From: DATHWB01 sp040880725
GTDB lineage: Bacteria; Actinomycetota; Acidimicrobiia; Spongiisociales; ZC4RG35
Direction of reading: 5' to 3'
NCBI GenBank assembly: GCA_040880725.1
Contig: JBBDHV010000020.1
Coordinates: 62,001 to 126,000, forward strand
DNA length: 64,000 nucleotides
Shown here: positions 45,841 to 54,631 of the stretch, piece by piece
How positions within the stretch are numbered: the first letter of the stretch is position 1
Layout: each line of letters opens with the position of its first letter
Program-made: the position numbers and the translations under genes
The notes under the pieces: generated by a model
What the model was told of the DNA's origin: nothing
Databases searched by the model: none
The model's input: only the letters and a program-made list of their open reading frames with translations

Positions 45841-47148
45841 TCACGGGTCGCGTCCGCTGGTGGTGTAGGCGGTCCCAAGCGGGCTCTTCCAGAGGTAGTC
45901 GCCGTCGGCGAGGCGTCGGTACGTCCAGCGGGCGGCATGGCGGGTGCAATGGTCCCTTTCGCACGCGGGGGCGAGCTCGTCGCTCGAAGTGGTGCCACTC
46001 TCGGCCCACGGCCTGATGTGGTCGAGATCGCAGCTGACGGCCGGTGCCCGGCATCCCGGGGCGGCACAGGTACGGGTGCGGGCTCGGACACGCCGAGTCT
46101 GGGATGCGGTGGGGCGTCGACGGGTGGTGCCATCGGCGATCGGCATGCCTGATCCGGTTCCGGTGACAGTCCACTCCCACGGCTGGCTTCCCAGCTGGGC
46201 GGTCACCTGGCGGGCGATGTCGGCCACGATCGGCCCGTATCCGGCCAGGTCGCCTGGCTCATCGAGGAGCTGGGCCAGCATCGCGAGATCGACGGTGATG
46301 TGGACCGATCCCTTGGTGACCGGTCCGGTGTGGCCGCGGAGATCCGCGACGGCGAAGTCTGTCCTGAGTTGGTCCATGGTGCGCGATCCGCCCGTCTGCC
46401 GGCGGGCCAAACGGTTGAGGCGATCGAGAATCTCCTGGCAGTGCACGGGATCGAGGCCGTAGAGGACGAGGTTGACGGTGCCGTCGGGATTGGGGTAGGA
46501 CACCACCCGGCGGTCGGCACGTGCCTCTTCGCGCCGGCGGTCGGTCTCTTCTGGCGCGAGCTCGAGGCATTTGGCACGGACCAGTTCGGTGAGCTGACCG
46601 GTCGTCTTCAGAGGAGCTTGCTCCAACACCTCGTCACACACCATCCGGGCGTGAGCCGTGGGCAGGTGGGCGGTGTGATCGGTGAGGACCCGCGCGCGCC
46701 GAGCGTCGAGGCGACCGCGCGTCATCTGTCGGAGAAGGGCGGGAATGCGGGAACGCACGCCCTGGGCGAGGTCGAGTTCGTTTTCGGCGGTCCGGGGCGT
46801 CAATCGCAATGCCGACCGGATCTCCAGGGCGGCACCTCGCGCTGCTTCTGCCATGTCCAAGCCGAGGTCACGGTACGCGTCGGAAATCGACGTCATCGCC
46901 CGAAAGGTTCGAGCCTGGCCGGCGTTGTTCAGGCGGTCAGAGGCCTGCAGGTACCGCACTCGATCCTCTTCCGACAGCAAATCGACGTCGACTGCGAAGA
47001 GGACGGCGGCGAGGCGCAAGTCCGGTGTCCAGTCCGCGATGTCGGGAGGGAGAACCGGCGGAGCGTCATCGGGCGCCAGCGCACCGGAGGACAGCAGTTC
47101 CTCTACGAGGCGGTCCTCTGCCTCCCAATCGGTCATCAAGTCGAACAC
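45841..47148 (-). CDS. DUF222 (13E12-type) HNH endonuclease-domain protein
   Basis: The 435-residue protein has the DUF222 helical domain (FRAMTSISDAYRDLGLD, RGRLDARRARVLTDHTAHLP) and a C-terminal HNH finger (RTCAAPGCRAPAVSCDLDHI followed by ACERDHCTRHAARW). Families of these proteins are widespread in actinomycetes, often in many copies and linked to mobility; their substrate is not established. The frame is intact. Confidence 0.88.
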   Translation of the reverse strand: MFDLMTDWEAEDRLVEELLSSGALAPDDAPPVLPPDIADWTPDLRLAAVLFAVDVDLLSEEDRVRYLQASDRLNNAGQARTFRAMTSISDAYRDLGLDMAEAARGAALEIRSALRLTPRTAENELDLAQGVRSRIPALLRQMTRGRLDARRARVLTDHTAHLPTAHARMVCDEVLEQAPLKTTGQLTELVRAKCLELAPEETDRRREEARADRRVVSYPNPDGTVNLVLYGLDPVHCQEILDRLNRLARRQTGGSRTMDQLRTDFAVADLRGHTGPVTKGSVHITVDLAMLAQLLDEPGDLAGYGPIVADIARQVTAQLGSQPWEWTVTGTGSGMPIADGTTRRRPTASQTRRVRARTRTCAAPGCRAPAVSCDLDHIRPWAESGTTSSDELAPACERDHCTRHAARWTYRRLADGDYLWKSPLGTAYTTSGRDP

Positions 47149-47339
47149 CTGTTCGACTCTACCAGACGACTGGGCCCGAATTCAACCCTGCTCTCCGGGT
47201 GGCAGCAGGGATTCGGGCGGAACAGAGAAACAGTCGGCGAAGCCTGGCCTGCCTATCCGCTGACCCTGTATGTGCCGTGACGGCGGCTCCCGGGGGAGCG
47301 AAACGGTACGCTCCGCCCGCAGACGGAGAAGGAGATCTG

Positions 47340-48458
47340 ATGAGCGGTGTGCGAGTGCTCGTCGGCACCAAGAAGGGTGCATTCATTCTGACGGCCGACG
47401 GCGACCGAAAGTCGTGGGACGTTTCGGGTCCGCATTTCGCAGGATGGGAGATGTATCACCTGAAGGGCTCGCCCGTGGATCCGTCCCGAATCTGGGCATC
47501 GCAGTCGACCGGCTGGTTCGGTCAGCTGATCCAGCGTTCCGACGACGGCGGCAAGACCTGGAATCCGGTCGGCAACGAGTTCTTGTATCAGGGCGAGCCC
47601 GGTTCGCACCAGTGGTACGACGGCACTCCGCACCCGTGGGAGTTCGCCCGGGTGTGGCATCTCGAACCGTCGTTGAGCGATCCGGAGGTGGTGTGGGCGG
47701 GAGTCGAGGACGCCGCCCTCTTCCGTTCGACCGACGGTGGGTCGTCGTGGTCCGAGATGGCCGGCATGCGCACCCAACCGTCGGCCCCGACGTGGGCGCC
47801 GGGTGCCGGCGGCCTCTGCCTGCACACCCTCCTCATTGATCCGTCCAACGAGGACCGCATGTTCGGTGCAGTCTCGGCGGCAGGCGTGTTCCGCAGCGAC
47901 GACCGCGGTGAGTCGTGGCGGCCGATCAACAAGGGACTGGTATCGCCCTGGGAGATCCCCGATCCGGAATCCGAGGTGGGCCACTGCGTTCACAATCTGG
48001 CGATGCATCCGGACCGCCCCGACGTGCTTTTCATGCAGAAGCACTGGGACGTGAACCGATCCGACGACGGCGGCGAGACCTGGCATGAGATCAGTGGCGA
48101 CCTCCCCACCGATTTCGGCTTCCCCATCGAGGTGAACGCCCACGAACCGGACACCGTCTATGTCGTGCCGATCACCAGCGACTCCGAGCACTTCCCGCCC
48201 GAGGGGCGCCTGCGGGTCTATCGGTCCCGGGTGGGCGGCCACGAGTGGGAGCCGCTGACCAAGGGCCTGCCGCAGGAGAACTGCTACGTCAACGTCCTGC
48301 GGGACGCGATGTGTGTCGACCATCTCGATCCGTGCGGCATCTATTTCGGGACCACCGGGGGACAGGTGTACGGGTCCGCCGACGGCGGGGATTCGTGGGA
48401 GCCGATCGTCCGCGATCTGCCTGCCGTTTTTTCCGTCGAGGTGCAGACACTGCCGTGA
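47340..48458 (+). CDS. BNR/sialidase-like beta-propeller protein (non-secreted)
   Basis: The 372-residue protein has five or six 'S.DGG.TW' Asp-box repeats (QRSDDGGKTWNPV, FRSTDGGSSWSEM, FRSDDRGESWRPI, NRSDDGGETWHEI, YGSADGGDSWEPI), typical of BNR propellers. There is no signal peptide; it starts MSGVRVLVGTKKGAFIL. The ATG has GAGAAGGAG upstream. It overlaps the following MoaD-like gene by four bases (GTGA), so a joint role is likely. Similar proteins are labelled glycosyl hydrolase without proof. Confidence 0.85.
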   Translation: MSGVRVLVGTKKGAFILTADGDRKSWDVSGPHFAGWEMYHLKGSPVDPSRIWASQSTGWFGQLIQRSDDGGKTWNPVGNEFLYQGEPGSHQWYDGTPHPWEFARVWHLEPSLSDPEVVWAGVEDAALFRSTDGGSSWSEMAGMRTQPSAPTWAPGAGGLCLHTLLIDPSNEDRMFGAVSAAGVFRSDDRGESWRPINKGLVSPWEIPDPESEVGHCVHNLAMHPDRPDVLFMQKHWDVNRSDDGGETWHEISGDLPTDFGFPIEVNAHEPDTVYVVPITSDSEHFPPEGRLRVYRSRVGGHEWEPLTKGLPQENCYVNVLRDAMCVDHLDPCGIYFGTTGGQVYGSADGGDSWEPIVRDLPAVFSVEVQTLP

Positions 48459-48751
48459 TCCGCGTCCAACTGCCCTATCACCTCCGCAACCTGGCGGGCA
48501 CCGGCCGCGAGGTGGAACTCGAGATCGAGTCGCCGGTCACCCTGCGGACGGTGCTCGACGAGCTCGAACGAACCCATCCGGTCCTGCGGGGCACGATCCG
48601 GGACCACGAGACGGCCGACCGACGCCCGTTCGTGCGGTTCTTCGCATGCCAGGAGGATTTCTCGCACGAGGACCCCGACACGGAACTCCCCGCCGAGGTG
48701 GCGGCAGGCAAGGAACCACTCATGGTGATCGGAGCCATGTCGGGCGGTTGA
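48455..48751 (+). CDS. MoaD/ThiS-like ubiquitin-fold sulfur carrier
   Basis: The 98-residue protein starts MIRVQLPYHLRNLAGTGREV and ends MVIGAMSGG. The C-terminal Gly-Gly is the adenylation and thiocarboxylation site of MoaD/ThiS sulfur carriers. The fold is supported by VTLRTVLDELERTHPVLRGT in the middle and length. GTG start overlaps the propeller gene stop. No MoaE, ThiG or E1-like gene lies nearby, so the pathway served is unknown. Confidence 0.82.
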   Translation: MIRVQLPYHLRNLAGTGREVELEIESPVTLRTVLDELERTHPVLRGTIRDHETADRRPFVRFFACQEDFSHEDPDTELPAEVAAGKEPLMVIGAMSGG

Positions 48752-48830
48752 TCGAGGGATCGAAGCAACGCCTCGGCCGCAAGGTTCTGTGTCGGCCACA
48801 ATTGGACTCACACGACAGGAGGAGTCCACC

Positions 48831-49163
48831 GTGCAGGAGCGAGTGGTTGGAACGGTGCTGGCCCGTTTGCAGGAGTTGGTGGGGGACGCCCTCGTCTACG
48901 GCGAGCCGATAGAGCGAGGCAATGTCACGATCATTCCCGCCTCGATGGTGCTTGCCGGAGGCGGCGGGGGCGGGGGAGACGACGCCAAGTCCGGTGGATC
49001 GGGCGAAGGCGGAGGAATGGGTTTGGTCGCCCGGCCCGTGGGCGCGTACGTCATACGCGGCGACGAAGTCAGCTGGAAGCCGGCGATCTCGCCAGGAGTC
49101 GTTGTCTTGGTTGCCCTGGTGGGCGCTCGGGTGATCAGGCGGATGGTGCGCAGCTGGTCCTAG
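48831..49163 (+). CDS. GerW (YtfJ)-family spore-germination-like protein
   Basis: The 110-residue protein fits the GerW family: VLARLQELVGDALVYGEPIE, then GNVTIIPASMVLAGGGGGGG, a Gly/Ser linker, GMGLVARPVGAYVI, and a C-terminal hydrophobic helix (SPGVVVLVALVGARVIRRMV). The start GTG at 48831 follows AGGAGGAG; an in-frame start 14 codons earlier lacks such a site. In non-sporulating actinomycetes the role is unknown. Confidence 0.8.
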   Translation: MQERVVGTVLARLQELVGDALVYGEPIERGNVTIIPASMVLAGGGGGGGDDAKSGGSGEGGGMGLVARPVGAYVIRGDEVSWKPAISPGVVVLVALVGARVIRRMVRSWS

Positions 49164-49180
49164 CCGCGCACGGAGCGGGA

Positions 49181-50308
49181 TCACTCGGAGAGACCGAGTT
49201 CTTCGGAACGCTGGACCCAGCGGGCGATGTCGCGGGGCGTGATGATGCCGACCACCCGTGCCCCGTCGACGACGAGGACGCGCTGGTCGTCGGTTTCGGC
49301 GATTCGTTCGAGGACTTCGGACATCGGCGTCGCAACGTCGACGGTGCACGCGTCTTCGAGTCGTGTCATCGCCGCCCACGCTTGGCGAATGTGCCATTGG
49401 TCTCGTGGGATCTGCCGGGTCGCCCGCAGCGTGAGAATGCCGAGCGTTTCGCCTTCGGTGTCGTTGACGGGAAACGCGGTGTGGTCGTAGCGCAGGAAGT
49501 AGTCGTCGACCGCTTCCTGCAGGGTCGTCGAGTCGACCAGGGTGACGAGTCGCGGCGACATCACGTTCGAGGCGACGAGGCCTTCGAACATGCGGCGTAC
49601 GACGGCGTGCTGGCCGGACGCGGTCGCTGCCTGGTGGAGGAACCAGCCGATGGCGGCGTACCAGAGTCCGCCGAGGTTGCCGGTGAAGACGAACAGGAGC
49701 CCGATGCCGATCAGCGCGATTGCGAACGCACGACCAGCCGCAGTCGCGACTGCTGTTGCTCGATTTTGGCTGTCGGTGGCACGCCACACGATGGCTCGAA
49801 GGACTCGTCCGCCGTCGAGCGGAAAGCCAGGGAGGAGGTTGAACACGCCGAGCCCCAGGTTCAGCCAGCCCAGGTACCCGATTCCGTAGAGAATGGTGTC
49901 GGGGAAGAGGCTTCCAGTGAGATTCACCAGCATCCAGCACAGCCCGGCGATGGCGATACTGGCAAGCGGTCCGACGATGGCGACGGCGAACTCGTCCTGT
50001 GCTGACTCCGCCTCGCCTTTCGTCTGGGTGACGCCGCCGAAGATGAACAGGGTGATGCCTTCGACCGGCATGCCGAGTCGCCGAGCCATCACCGAGTGGC
50101 TGAGTTCGTGAAGCAGCACCGAGAGGAAGAACAGCAACGCGGTTCCGATGCCCAGCACGATCGAGGTGACCCGGGACATGTCGGCGAATACCGACTCGTA
50201 CTGGAAGGAGAAGGACCAGGCGATCAGGAAGGCGATGATGAACCACGAGGCATCGATTGTCACCTCGACGCCGAACCATCGCCCCAATGTGATGCGTCCC
50301 TGTGCCAT
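49181..50308 (-). CDS. Site-2 protease (M50) with two CBS domains
   Basis: The 375-residue protein has membrane helices with the zinc-binding HELSH (SVLLHELSHSVMARR), a second metal site LLPGFPLDGGRVLR, and a C-terminal CBS pair (about 235-370, FEGLVASNVMSPRLVTLVDS, DQRVLVVDGARVVGIITPRD). It is an Rv2625c/YdiL-like S2P type; it may release membrane-bound regulators in response to nucleotides bound by CBS. The start is ATG 50308, preceded by GAGG; a GTG three codons upstream is possible. Confidence 0.87.
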   Translation of the reverse strand: MAQGRITLGRWFGVEVTIDASWFIIAFLIAWSFSFQYESVFADMSRVTSIVLGIGTALLFFLSVLLHELSHSVMARRLGMPVEGITLFIFGGVTQTKGEAESAQDEFAVAIVGPLASIAIAGLCWMLVNLTGSLFPDTILYGIGYLGWLNLGLGVFNLLPGFPLDGGRVLRAIVWRATDSQNRATAVATAAGRAFAIALIGIGLLFVFTGNLGGLWYAAIGWFLHQAATASGQHAVVRRMFEGLVASNVMSPRLVTLVDSTTLQEAVDDYFLRYDHTAFPVNDTEGETLGILTLRATRQIPRDQWHIRQAWAAMTRLEDACTVDVATPMSEVLERIAETDDQRVLVVDGARVVGIITPRDIARWVQRSEELGLSE

Positions 50309-50488
50309 CTCCGTCACCTCGTGAAATTCTCGGTCGCTTCGTTGCGAGCCCGTTGGCGTCTGATTGTTGCATCTGAGGGCCGTTCGGCCCTTCCCTGGAG
50401 CGGACAGGTTCGCGAGCGTCGGGAGAGAAGCACAGGTTCGGTTCCCGTCGGCTGACGCAGTCCGGGGTCTCAGCGCGTTCTCGACGCT

Positions 50489-50512
50489 GTATCCCGCGCA
50501 TACGCGGGATAC
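50489..50512. terminator. Hairpin between the site-2 protease and the next gene
   Basis: The arms GTATCCCGCG and CGCGGGATAC (10 bp, perfect) enclose CATA. It lies in the spacer upstream of the M50 gene and downstream of the end of the minus-strand gene at 50541, so it is most consistent with a terminator for the latter. A second hairpin, GACCAGGTGCCC / GGGCACCTGGTC (50545-50573), overlaps that gene's last codons. Confidence 0.5.
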
Positions 50513-50540
50513 AACCCTGGGTACGCGCCCACACGCTGCT

Positions 50541-50807
50541 TCAGGACCAGGTGCCCGTTCGGGGCACCTGGTCGAATATCGCAGGGGCGTCGAGGGCTCC
50601 GGGATGCGCTCCGCCCGCTCCGGTCAACGTGACCAGCACCGCCAGGCTCAACAGCATCATCGCCGCGTAGGCCATGGCGGGGAGGCCCGCGCGGTGCTCC
50701 AACACACCGTGCGGATCGAGATGCGCGCGAGTGTTGTAGCTGTGAGCAGCTGTCAGGGAGACGGCGATCCAGCCGAGCAGGTGGATCATCGGTTCTCCAT
50801 CGAGCAT
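50541..50807 (-). CDS. Small two-helix membrane protein, hypothetical
   Basis: The 88-residue protein has two hydrophobic helices (MIHLLGWIAVSLTAAHSYNT and MAYAAMMLLSLAVLVTLTGA), a polar centre and no known motif. A start at ATG 50789 (MIHLL) is also possible. It is divergent from the DUF2231 gene with a 95-base spacer. Confidence 0.5.
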   Translation of the reverse strand: MLDGEPMIHLLGWIAVSLTAAHSYNTRAHLDPHGVLEHRAGLPAMAYAAMMLLSLAVLVTLTGAGGAHPGALDAPAIFDQVPRTGTWS

Positions 50808-50902
50808 GGGCGGGTCATACTCCGGGTATACCCGCAGACATCTGATCGAAACGTGCCGAGCGAGGTTTCGCCCGTCGTCGGTCCGGGTAATCGGATCGGA
50901 TC

Positions 50903-51496
50903 ATGAAACCCAGCTATATCTTCGTCGACACCGACCGCGCCAGGGCCGGCTCACCGTTCATGCGGGCGGCGCGAGCGATAGAGCAGTGGGCGCCGGTCGA
51001 TCCGATCGCGGCCGCATTGGGCAGGCTGAGCGATGCCGTGGCCATTCCCGCGCTGCGGGGGGACTGGCTGGGCCACGCGCTCCATCCGATGCTCACGGAT
51101 GCTGCCATCGGTCTGTGGTCGGCATCCACGATCCTGGACGTCGCCGGCGGCGAGACCAGCCGCCCGGCGGCTCGGCGCCTGGTGGGACTGGGACTCGTGG
51201 CCGCCGTTCCGACTGCGGTGACCGGTCTCGCCGAGTGGAAGTCCCTGCCCAACCGGGCGTCCCGACGGGTGGCCACCGTCCATGCCGTTGGAAACTCGGT
51301 GGTGCTGGTGCTCTATCTTCGCTCCTGGCTGTTGCGGCGAGGGGGTCGGCAGGCGGCGGGGGTGCGCTGGGCGCTGGCCGGCGGGGTGTTGGCGGCTGGC
51401 ACCGGGTACCTGGGCGGCCACCTGTCGTTCGGGTTGGGGGTGGGAAGTGGTGAACGAGGTGGCACTGACCCCGAACTCCCAGAGCCTCGTACTTGA
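50903..51496 (+). CDS. DUF2231-family membrane protein
   Basis: The 197-residue protein has the DUF2231 signature LGHALHPMLTDAAIGLWSAS and four membrane helices (to about residue 180), followed by a short polar tail. The family is of unknown function and is often linked to redox or respiratory genes. The frame is intact, and its start ATG lies 95 bases from a divergent gene. Confidence 0.82.
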   Translation: MKPSYIFVDTDRARAGSPFMRAARAIEQWAPVDPIAAALGRLSDAVAIPALRGDWLGHALHPMLTDAAIGLWSASTILDVAGGETSRPAARRLVGLGLVAAVPTAVTGLAEWKSLPNRASRRVATVHAVGNSVVLVLYLRSWLLRRGGRQAAGVRWALAGGVLAAGTGYLGGHLSFGLGVGSGERGGTDPELPEPRT

Positions 51497-51607
51497 CCTG
51501 GGGGTGGCCCCCATCGGGTACGGGACCCACGTTCGGGCAAACCCGCCTCCGACCCCCGGGAAGGCCGGGGCCGGTTTGAGGACGGACTGGTTGGGTAGGA
51601 ACGAAAG

Positions 51608-52570
51608 ATGGCGGTCATCGGTTTTCACGCGTCGCACGAACAGATCGCACCGCGAGAACTCCTGGCGTCGGTCCAGCACGCAGAGAGGGCCGGTTTCGGT
51701 GCGGCGATGTGCTCGGATCATCTCGCTCCCTGGAGTTCCCGCCAGGGGCATTCGGGACACGCCTGGTCGTGGCTGGGCGCCGCCCTGGCGACGACGTCGT
51801 TGTCGTTCGGCGTCGTGACCGCTCCCGGACAGCGTTATCACCCGGCAATCATCGCCCAGGCGATCGCCACCCTCGGGGAGCTCTTCCCGGGCCGCTTCTG
51901 GGCGGCGCTGGGTTCGGGCGAGGCTCTCAACGAGCACGTCACCGGAGAGGTCTGGCCTCCGAAAGCGGTCCGAGATGCCCGCTGGCTCGAGTGCGCCGGC
52001 ATCATTCGTTCTCTGCTCGAAGGAGAAGAGGTCAGCCACGACGGCCTGGTCACCGTCGATCGGGCCAAGGTCTGGGTGACGCCCCCAATTCAGCCTGCGC
52101 TGGTCGGGGCGGCGGTGAGCGCGGCCACGGCACGCCTGGTCGGCGGATGGGCAGACGGACTGATCACGGTGAACCAGCCACCCGAGAAGCTGCGGGAGGT
52201 CATCGACGCGTTCCGGGAAGGAGGCGGCGACGACAAGCCCGCCTATATGCAGGTGCATCTCTCCTGGGCCGAAGACGAAGACACGGCGCGCCGGATCGCC
52301 CACCAACAGTGGGCAACCAATGTCTTCGACTCTTCCCTGGCCTGGAACCTGGAGACGCCAGGGCAGTTCGAGGCCGCCGCCACGTTCGTCCGCCCGGAGG
52401 ATGTTCTCGGGTCGGTCCTCGTTTCGTCGGACCTGGAGCGTCACATCGAGTGGATCGGCGAACTCGGCGAACTCGGTTTCGACGGCATCTACCTGCACCA
52501 CGTCGGACAGGAGCAGGGCCCCTTCATCGACGCGTTCGGCGCAGAAGTACTTCCGGAGCTGGCCGGATGA
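51608..52570 (+). CDS. LLM-class F420/FMN-dependent oxidoreductase (TIGR03885-like)
   Basis: The 320-residue protein has the LLM TIM-barrel: VIGFHASHEQIAPRELL at strand 1, SDHLAPW, LATTSLSFGVVTAPGQRYHP and the later RFWAALGSGEALNEH. Actinobacterial members use F420; this subfamily often accompanies glycosyl hydrolase 13 genes. Its stop overlaps the next ATG (ATGA), which here encodes exactly such an enzyme, so the two probably share a substrate-level role, still uncharacterised. Confidence 0.85.
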   Translation: MAVIGFHASHEQIAPRELLASVQHAERAGFGAAMCSDHLAPWSSRQGHSGHAWSWLGAALATTSLSFGVVTAPGQRYHPAIIAQAIATLGELFPGRFWAALGSGEALNEHVTGEVWPPKAVRDARWLECAGIIRSLLEGEEVSHDGLVTVDRAKVWVTPPIQPALVGAAVSAATARLVGGWADGLITVNQPPEKLREVIDAFREGGGDDKPAYMQVHLSWAEDEDTARRIAHQQWATNVFDSSLAWNLETPGQFEAAATFVRPEDVLGSVLVSSDLERHIEWIGELGELGFDGIYLHHVGQEQGPFIDAFGAEVLPELAG

Positions 52571-54207
52571 GAGAAGCACGAACGAGTGATCTGTGGTGGA
52601 AGAACGCCATCGTCTACTGCCTCGACGTCGAGACGTTCTTCGATTCTGACGGCGACGGCCACGGCGACCTGGTCGGGCTCACCGAACGCCTCGACTATCT
52701 GGCCGGCATCGGCGTCACGTGCGTCTGGTTGATGCCGTTCTTCCCTTCGCCCAACCTCGACGACGGCTACGACGTCGCGGACTACTACGGGGTCGAACCG
52801 CGTCTCGGCCATCTCGGCGACTTCGTGGCCTTCGTGCGTACTGCGAAGGACCGGGGACTCAGGGTGATCATCGATCTGGTGATCAACCACACCTCCGATC
52901 AGCATCCCTGGTTTCAGGAGGCCCGCGCCAATCCGGAATCCCCGTACCGGAACTTCTACGTGTGGCGGGACGAGCCAGCCGACGATCCCGTCGACGCACC
53001 TGTCTTCCCCGATGCCGAGGACAGCATCTGGAGTTGGGATGAGAAGGCAGGACAGTTCTACCTGCACCACTTCTACGCCCACCAGCCCGACCTCAACATC
53101 GCAGACCCCAACGTGCGTCACGAGCTGGCCAAGATCGCAGGGTTCTGGCTGGAACTCGGCGTCGACGGGTTCCGAGTCGACGCCGTTCCGTTCTTGCTCG
53201 AAACCGGCGGCATACCGGGGGCGGAGGAACTCGATCCCCACGACATGCTGCGGGATCTGCGCCTCTTCGTCGGCAGACGGCGAGCCAGCGCGGCGATGCT
53301 CGGAGAGGTGAACCTTCCGCTGGAGCCGTTGCGGGACTACTTCGGGGACGAGAGCGGCGATGAGCTCCACATGCTGTTCAACTTCCCGGCGATGCAGGCG
53401 ATGTACCTGGCAATGGCCCGCAAGAGCGCCACGCCGCTCATCGACACGCTGGCAGACCTTCCCGACATCCCCGAGGACTCCCAATGGGCGAACTTCGCCC
53501 GCAACCACGACGAACTGACTCTCGACCAGCTGACGGAGTCAGAGCGCGAGGAGGTCTTCGAGGCGTTCGGACCCGACGAGAACATGCAGCTCTTCGGCCG
53601 CGGTCTGCGCCGTCGATTGGCACCGATGTTGGACGGTGACCCTGCCCGCCTCCGACTCGTTTCGAGCCTGATTTTCTCGCTGCCGGGCACGCCCGTCCTG
53701 TTCTACGGCGACGAGATCGGAATGGGCGAGAATCTCGACATCGAAGGCCGACTCAGCGTGCGGACGCCGATGCAGTGGAAGGACGCGCCGAACGGCGGCT
53801 TCTCGACTGCCCGGCCGGAAGCATTGCGGCGTCCGGTGGTGGAGGGTGATTACGGCCCGAGCCAAGTGAATGTGGCGGCCCAACGCGCCGACCCCGAGTC
53901 GCTGCTCAACTGGAACGAGCGGTTGATCCGCATCCGCCGCGAGACCCCCGAGTTCGGGTGGGGGGCCTTCCATCTGGTCGACAGCGGGGACGAGGCGGTG
54001 ATGGCCCACCGTTGCGTTTGGTCCCCCAACTCGGTGCTCGCGGTGCACAACTTCAGCGACCGCAGGCGGAAGGTGTCGATCGGTCTGGACGAGCCGTACG
54101 AGACGATCGAAGACCTCCTCGGCCCCGACGATCCGCCGGAGGGGGATCCGCTGGAATTCGATCTCGAAGCGTACGGATTTCGCTGGTTTCGAATTCGTCA
54201 CGAGTAG
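52567..54207 (+). CDS. GH13 alpha-amylase-family enzyme, trehalose-synthase-like
   Basis: The 546-residue protein has GH13 regions: VIIDLVINHTSDQHPWF (region I), GFRVDAVPF with nucleophile Asp205, AAMLGEVNL with acid/base Glu247, and ARNHDELTLD with Asp315. The TreS-like features are the early DSDGDGHGDLVGLTERLDYL, FPSPNLDDGYDVADYYGV and the late TPVLFYGDEIGMGENL. It could interconvert maltose and trehalose or hydrolyse alpha-glucans. No signal peptide. It is translationally coupled to the LLM oxidoreductase. Confidence 0.86.
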   Translation: MREARTSDLWWKNAIVYCLDVETFFDSDGDGHGDLVGLTERLDYLAGIGVTCVWLMPFFPSPNLDDGYDVADYYGVEPRLGHLGDFVAFVRTAKDRGLRVIIDLVINHTSDQHPWFQEARANPESPYRNFYVWRDEPADDPVDAPVFPDAEDSIWSWDEKAGQFYLHHFYAHQPDLNIADPNVRHELAKIAGFWLELGVDGFRVDAVPFLLETGGIPGAEELDPHDMLRDLRLFVGRRRASAAMLGEVNLPLEPLRDYFGDESGDELHMLFNFPAMQAMYLAMARKSATPLIDTLADLPDIPEDSQWANFARNHDELTLDQLTESEREEVFEAFGPDENMQLFGRGLRRRLAPMLDGDPARLRLVSSLIFSLPGTPVLFYGDEIGMGENLDIEGRLSVRTPMQWKDAPNGGFSTARPEALRRPVVEGDYGPSQVNVAAQRADPESLLNWNERLIRIRRETPEFGWGAFHLVDSGDEAVMAHRCVWSPNSVLAVHNFSDRRRKVSIGLDEPYETIEDLLGPDDPPEGDPLEFDLEAYGFRWFRIRHE

Positions 54208-54281
54208 CGGGAACCCTGCGACGAGGTATGCCGTCGAAGGGGAAGGGGTATCCATCCGAAAGCGCCCTCAGGAGGCACCAA

Positions 54282-54479
54282 GTGACAGTCCACGACATCT
54301 TCCCTCCCTTGAACGTGAGCTTCGAGGAAGATCGCCAACACGAGCTGGAATTCGCCCAACGGGCGGTCACCTACCTGGAGACCCAAGGTCTGGATCGTCC
54401 GGCTGTGATCGCCTGTCTGGTCGACGAGTTCGATCTGGACACCGCCACCGCCCGGGAACTCGCCAACCTCGCAGCCTGA
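54282..54479 (+). CDS. Small acidic protein, hypothetical
   Basis: The 65-residue protein begins MTVHDIFPPLNVSFEEDRQH and has an acidic helical remainder (LVDEFDLDTATARELANLAA). The GTG start at 54282 has GGAGG six bases before it. It lies 74 bases after the GH13 gene. No family is recognised. Confidence 0.6.
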   Translation: MTVHDIFPPLNVSFEEDRQHELEFAQRAVTYLETQGLDRPAVIACLVDEFDLDTATARELANLAA

Positions 54480-54540
54480 TCAGCCATCAAATCGTCCGAG
54501 GCTGCCAACCGGCATGTGCTGCACGGATCACGTCACTCTC

Positions 54541-54571
54541 TGACGCGTCGGTTCGCGTAAAAATGCGCTCG
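54541..54571 (+). repeat. Copy 1 of an about 30-bp imperfect repeat upstream of the subtilase
   Basis: TGACGCGTCGGTTCGCGTAA and the following AAATGCGCTCG recur as TGACGCGCTGGTTCGCTAAG and AACGCGTCG at 56488-56516. The copy lies 61 bases before the subtilase ATG. Confidence 0.5.
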
Positions 54572-54631
54572 GGAGCGGCGCGCGGCTGGTCGAAGGCGTA
54601 GATTGCTCCACAGTCGAGTGTGGAGGGGTCG

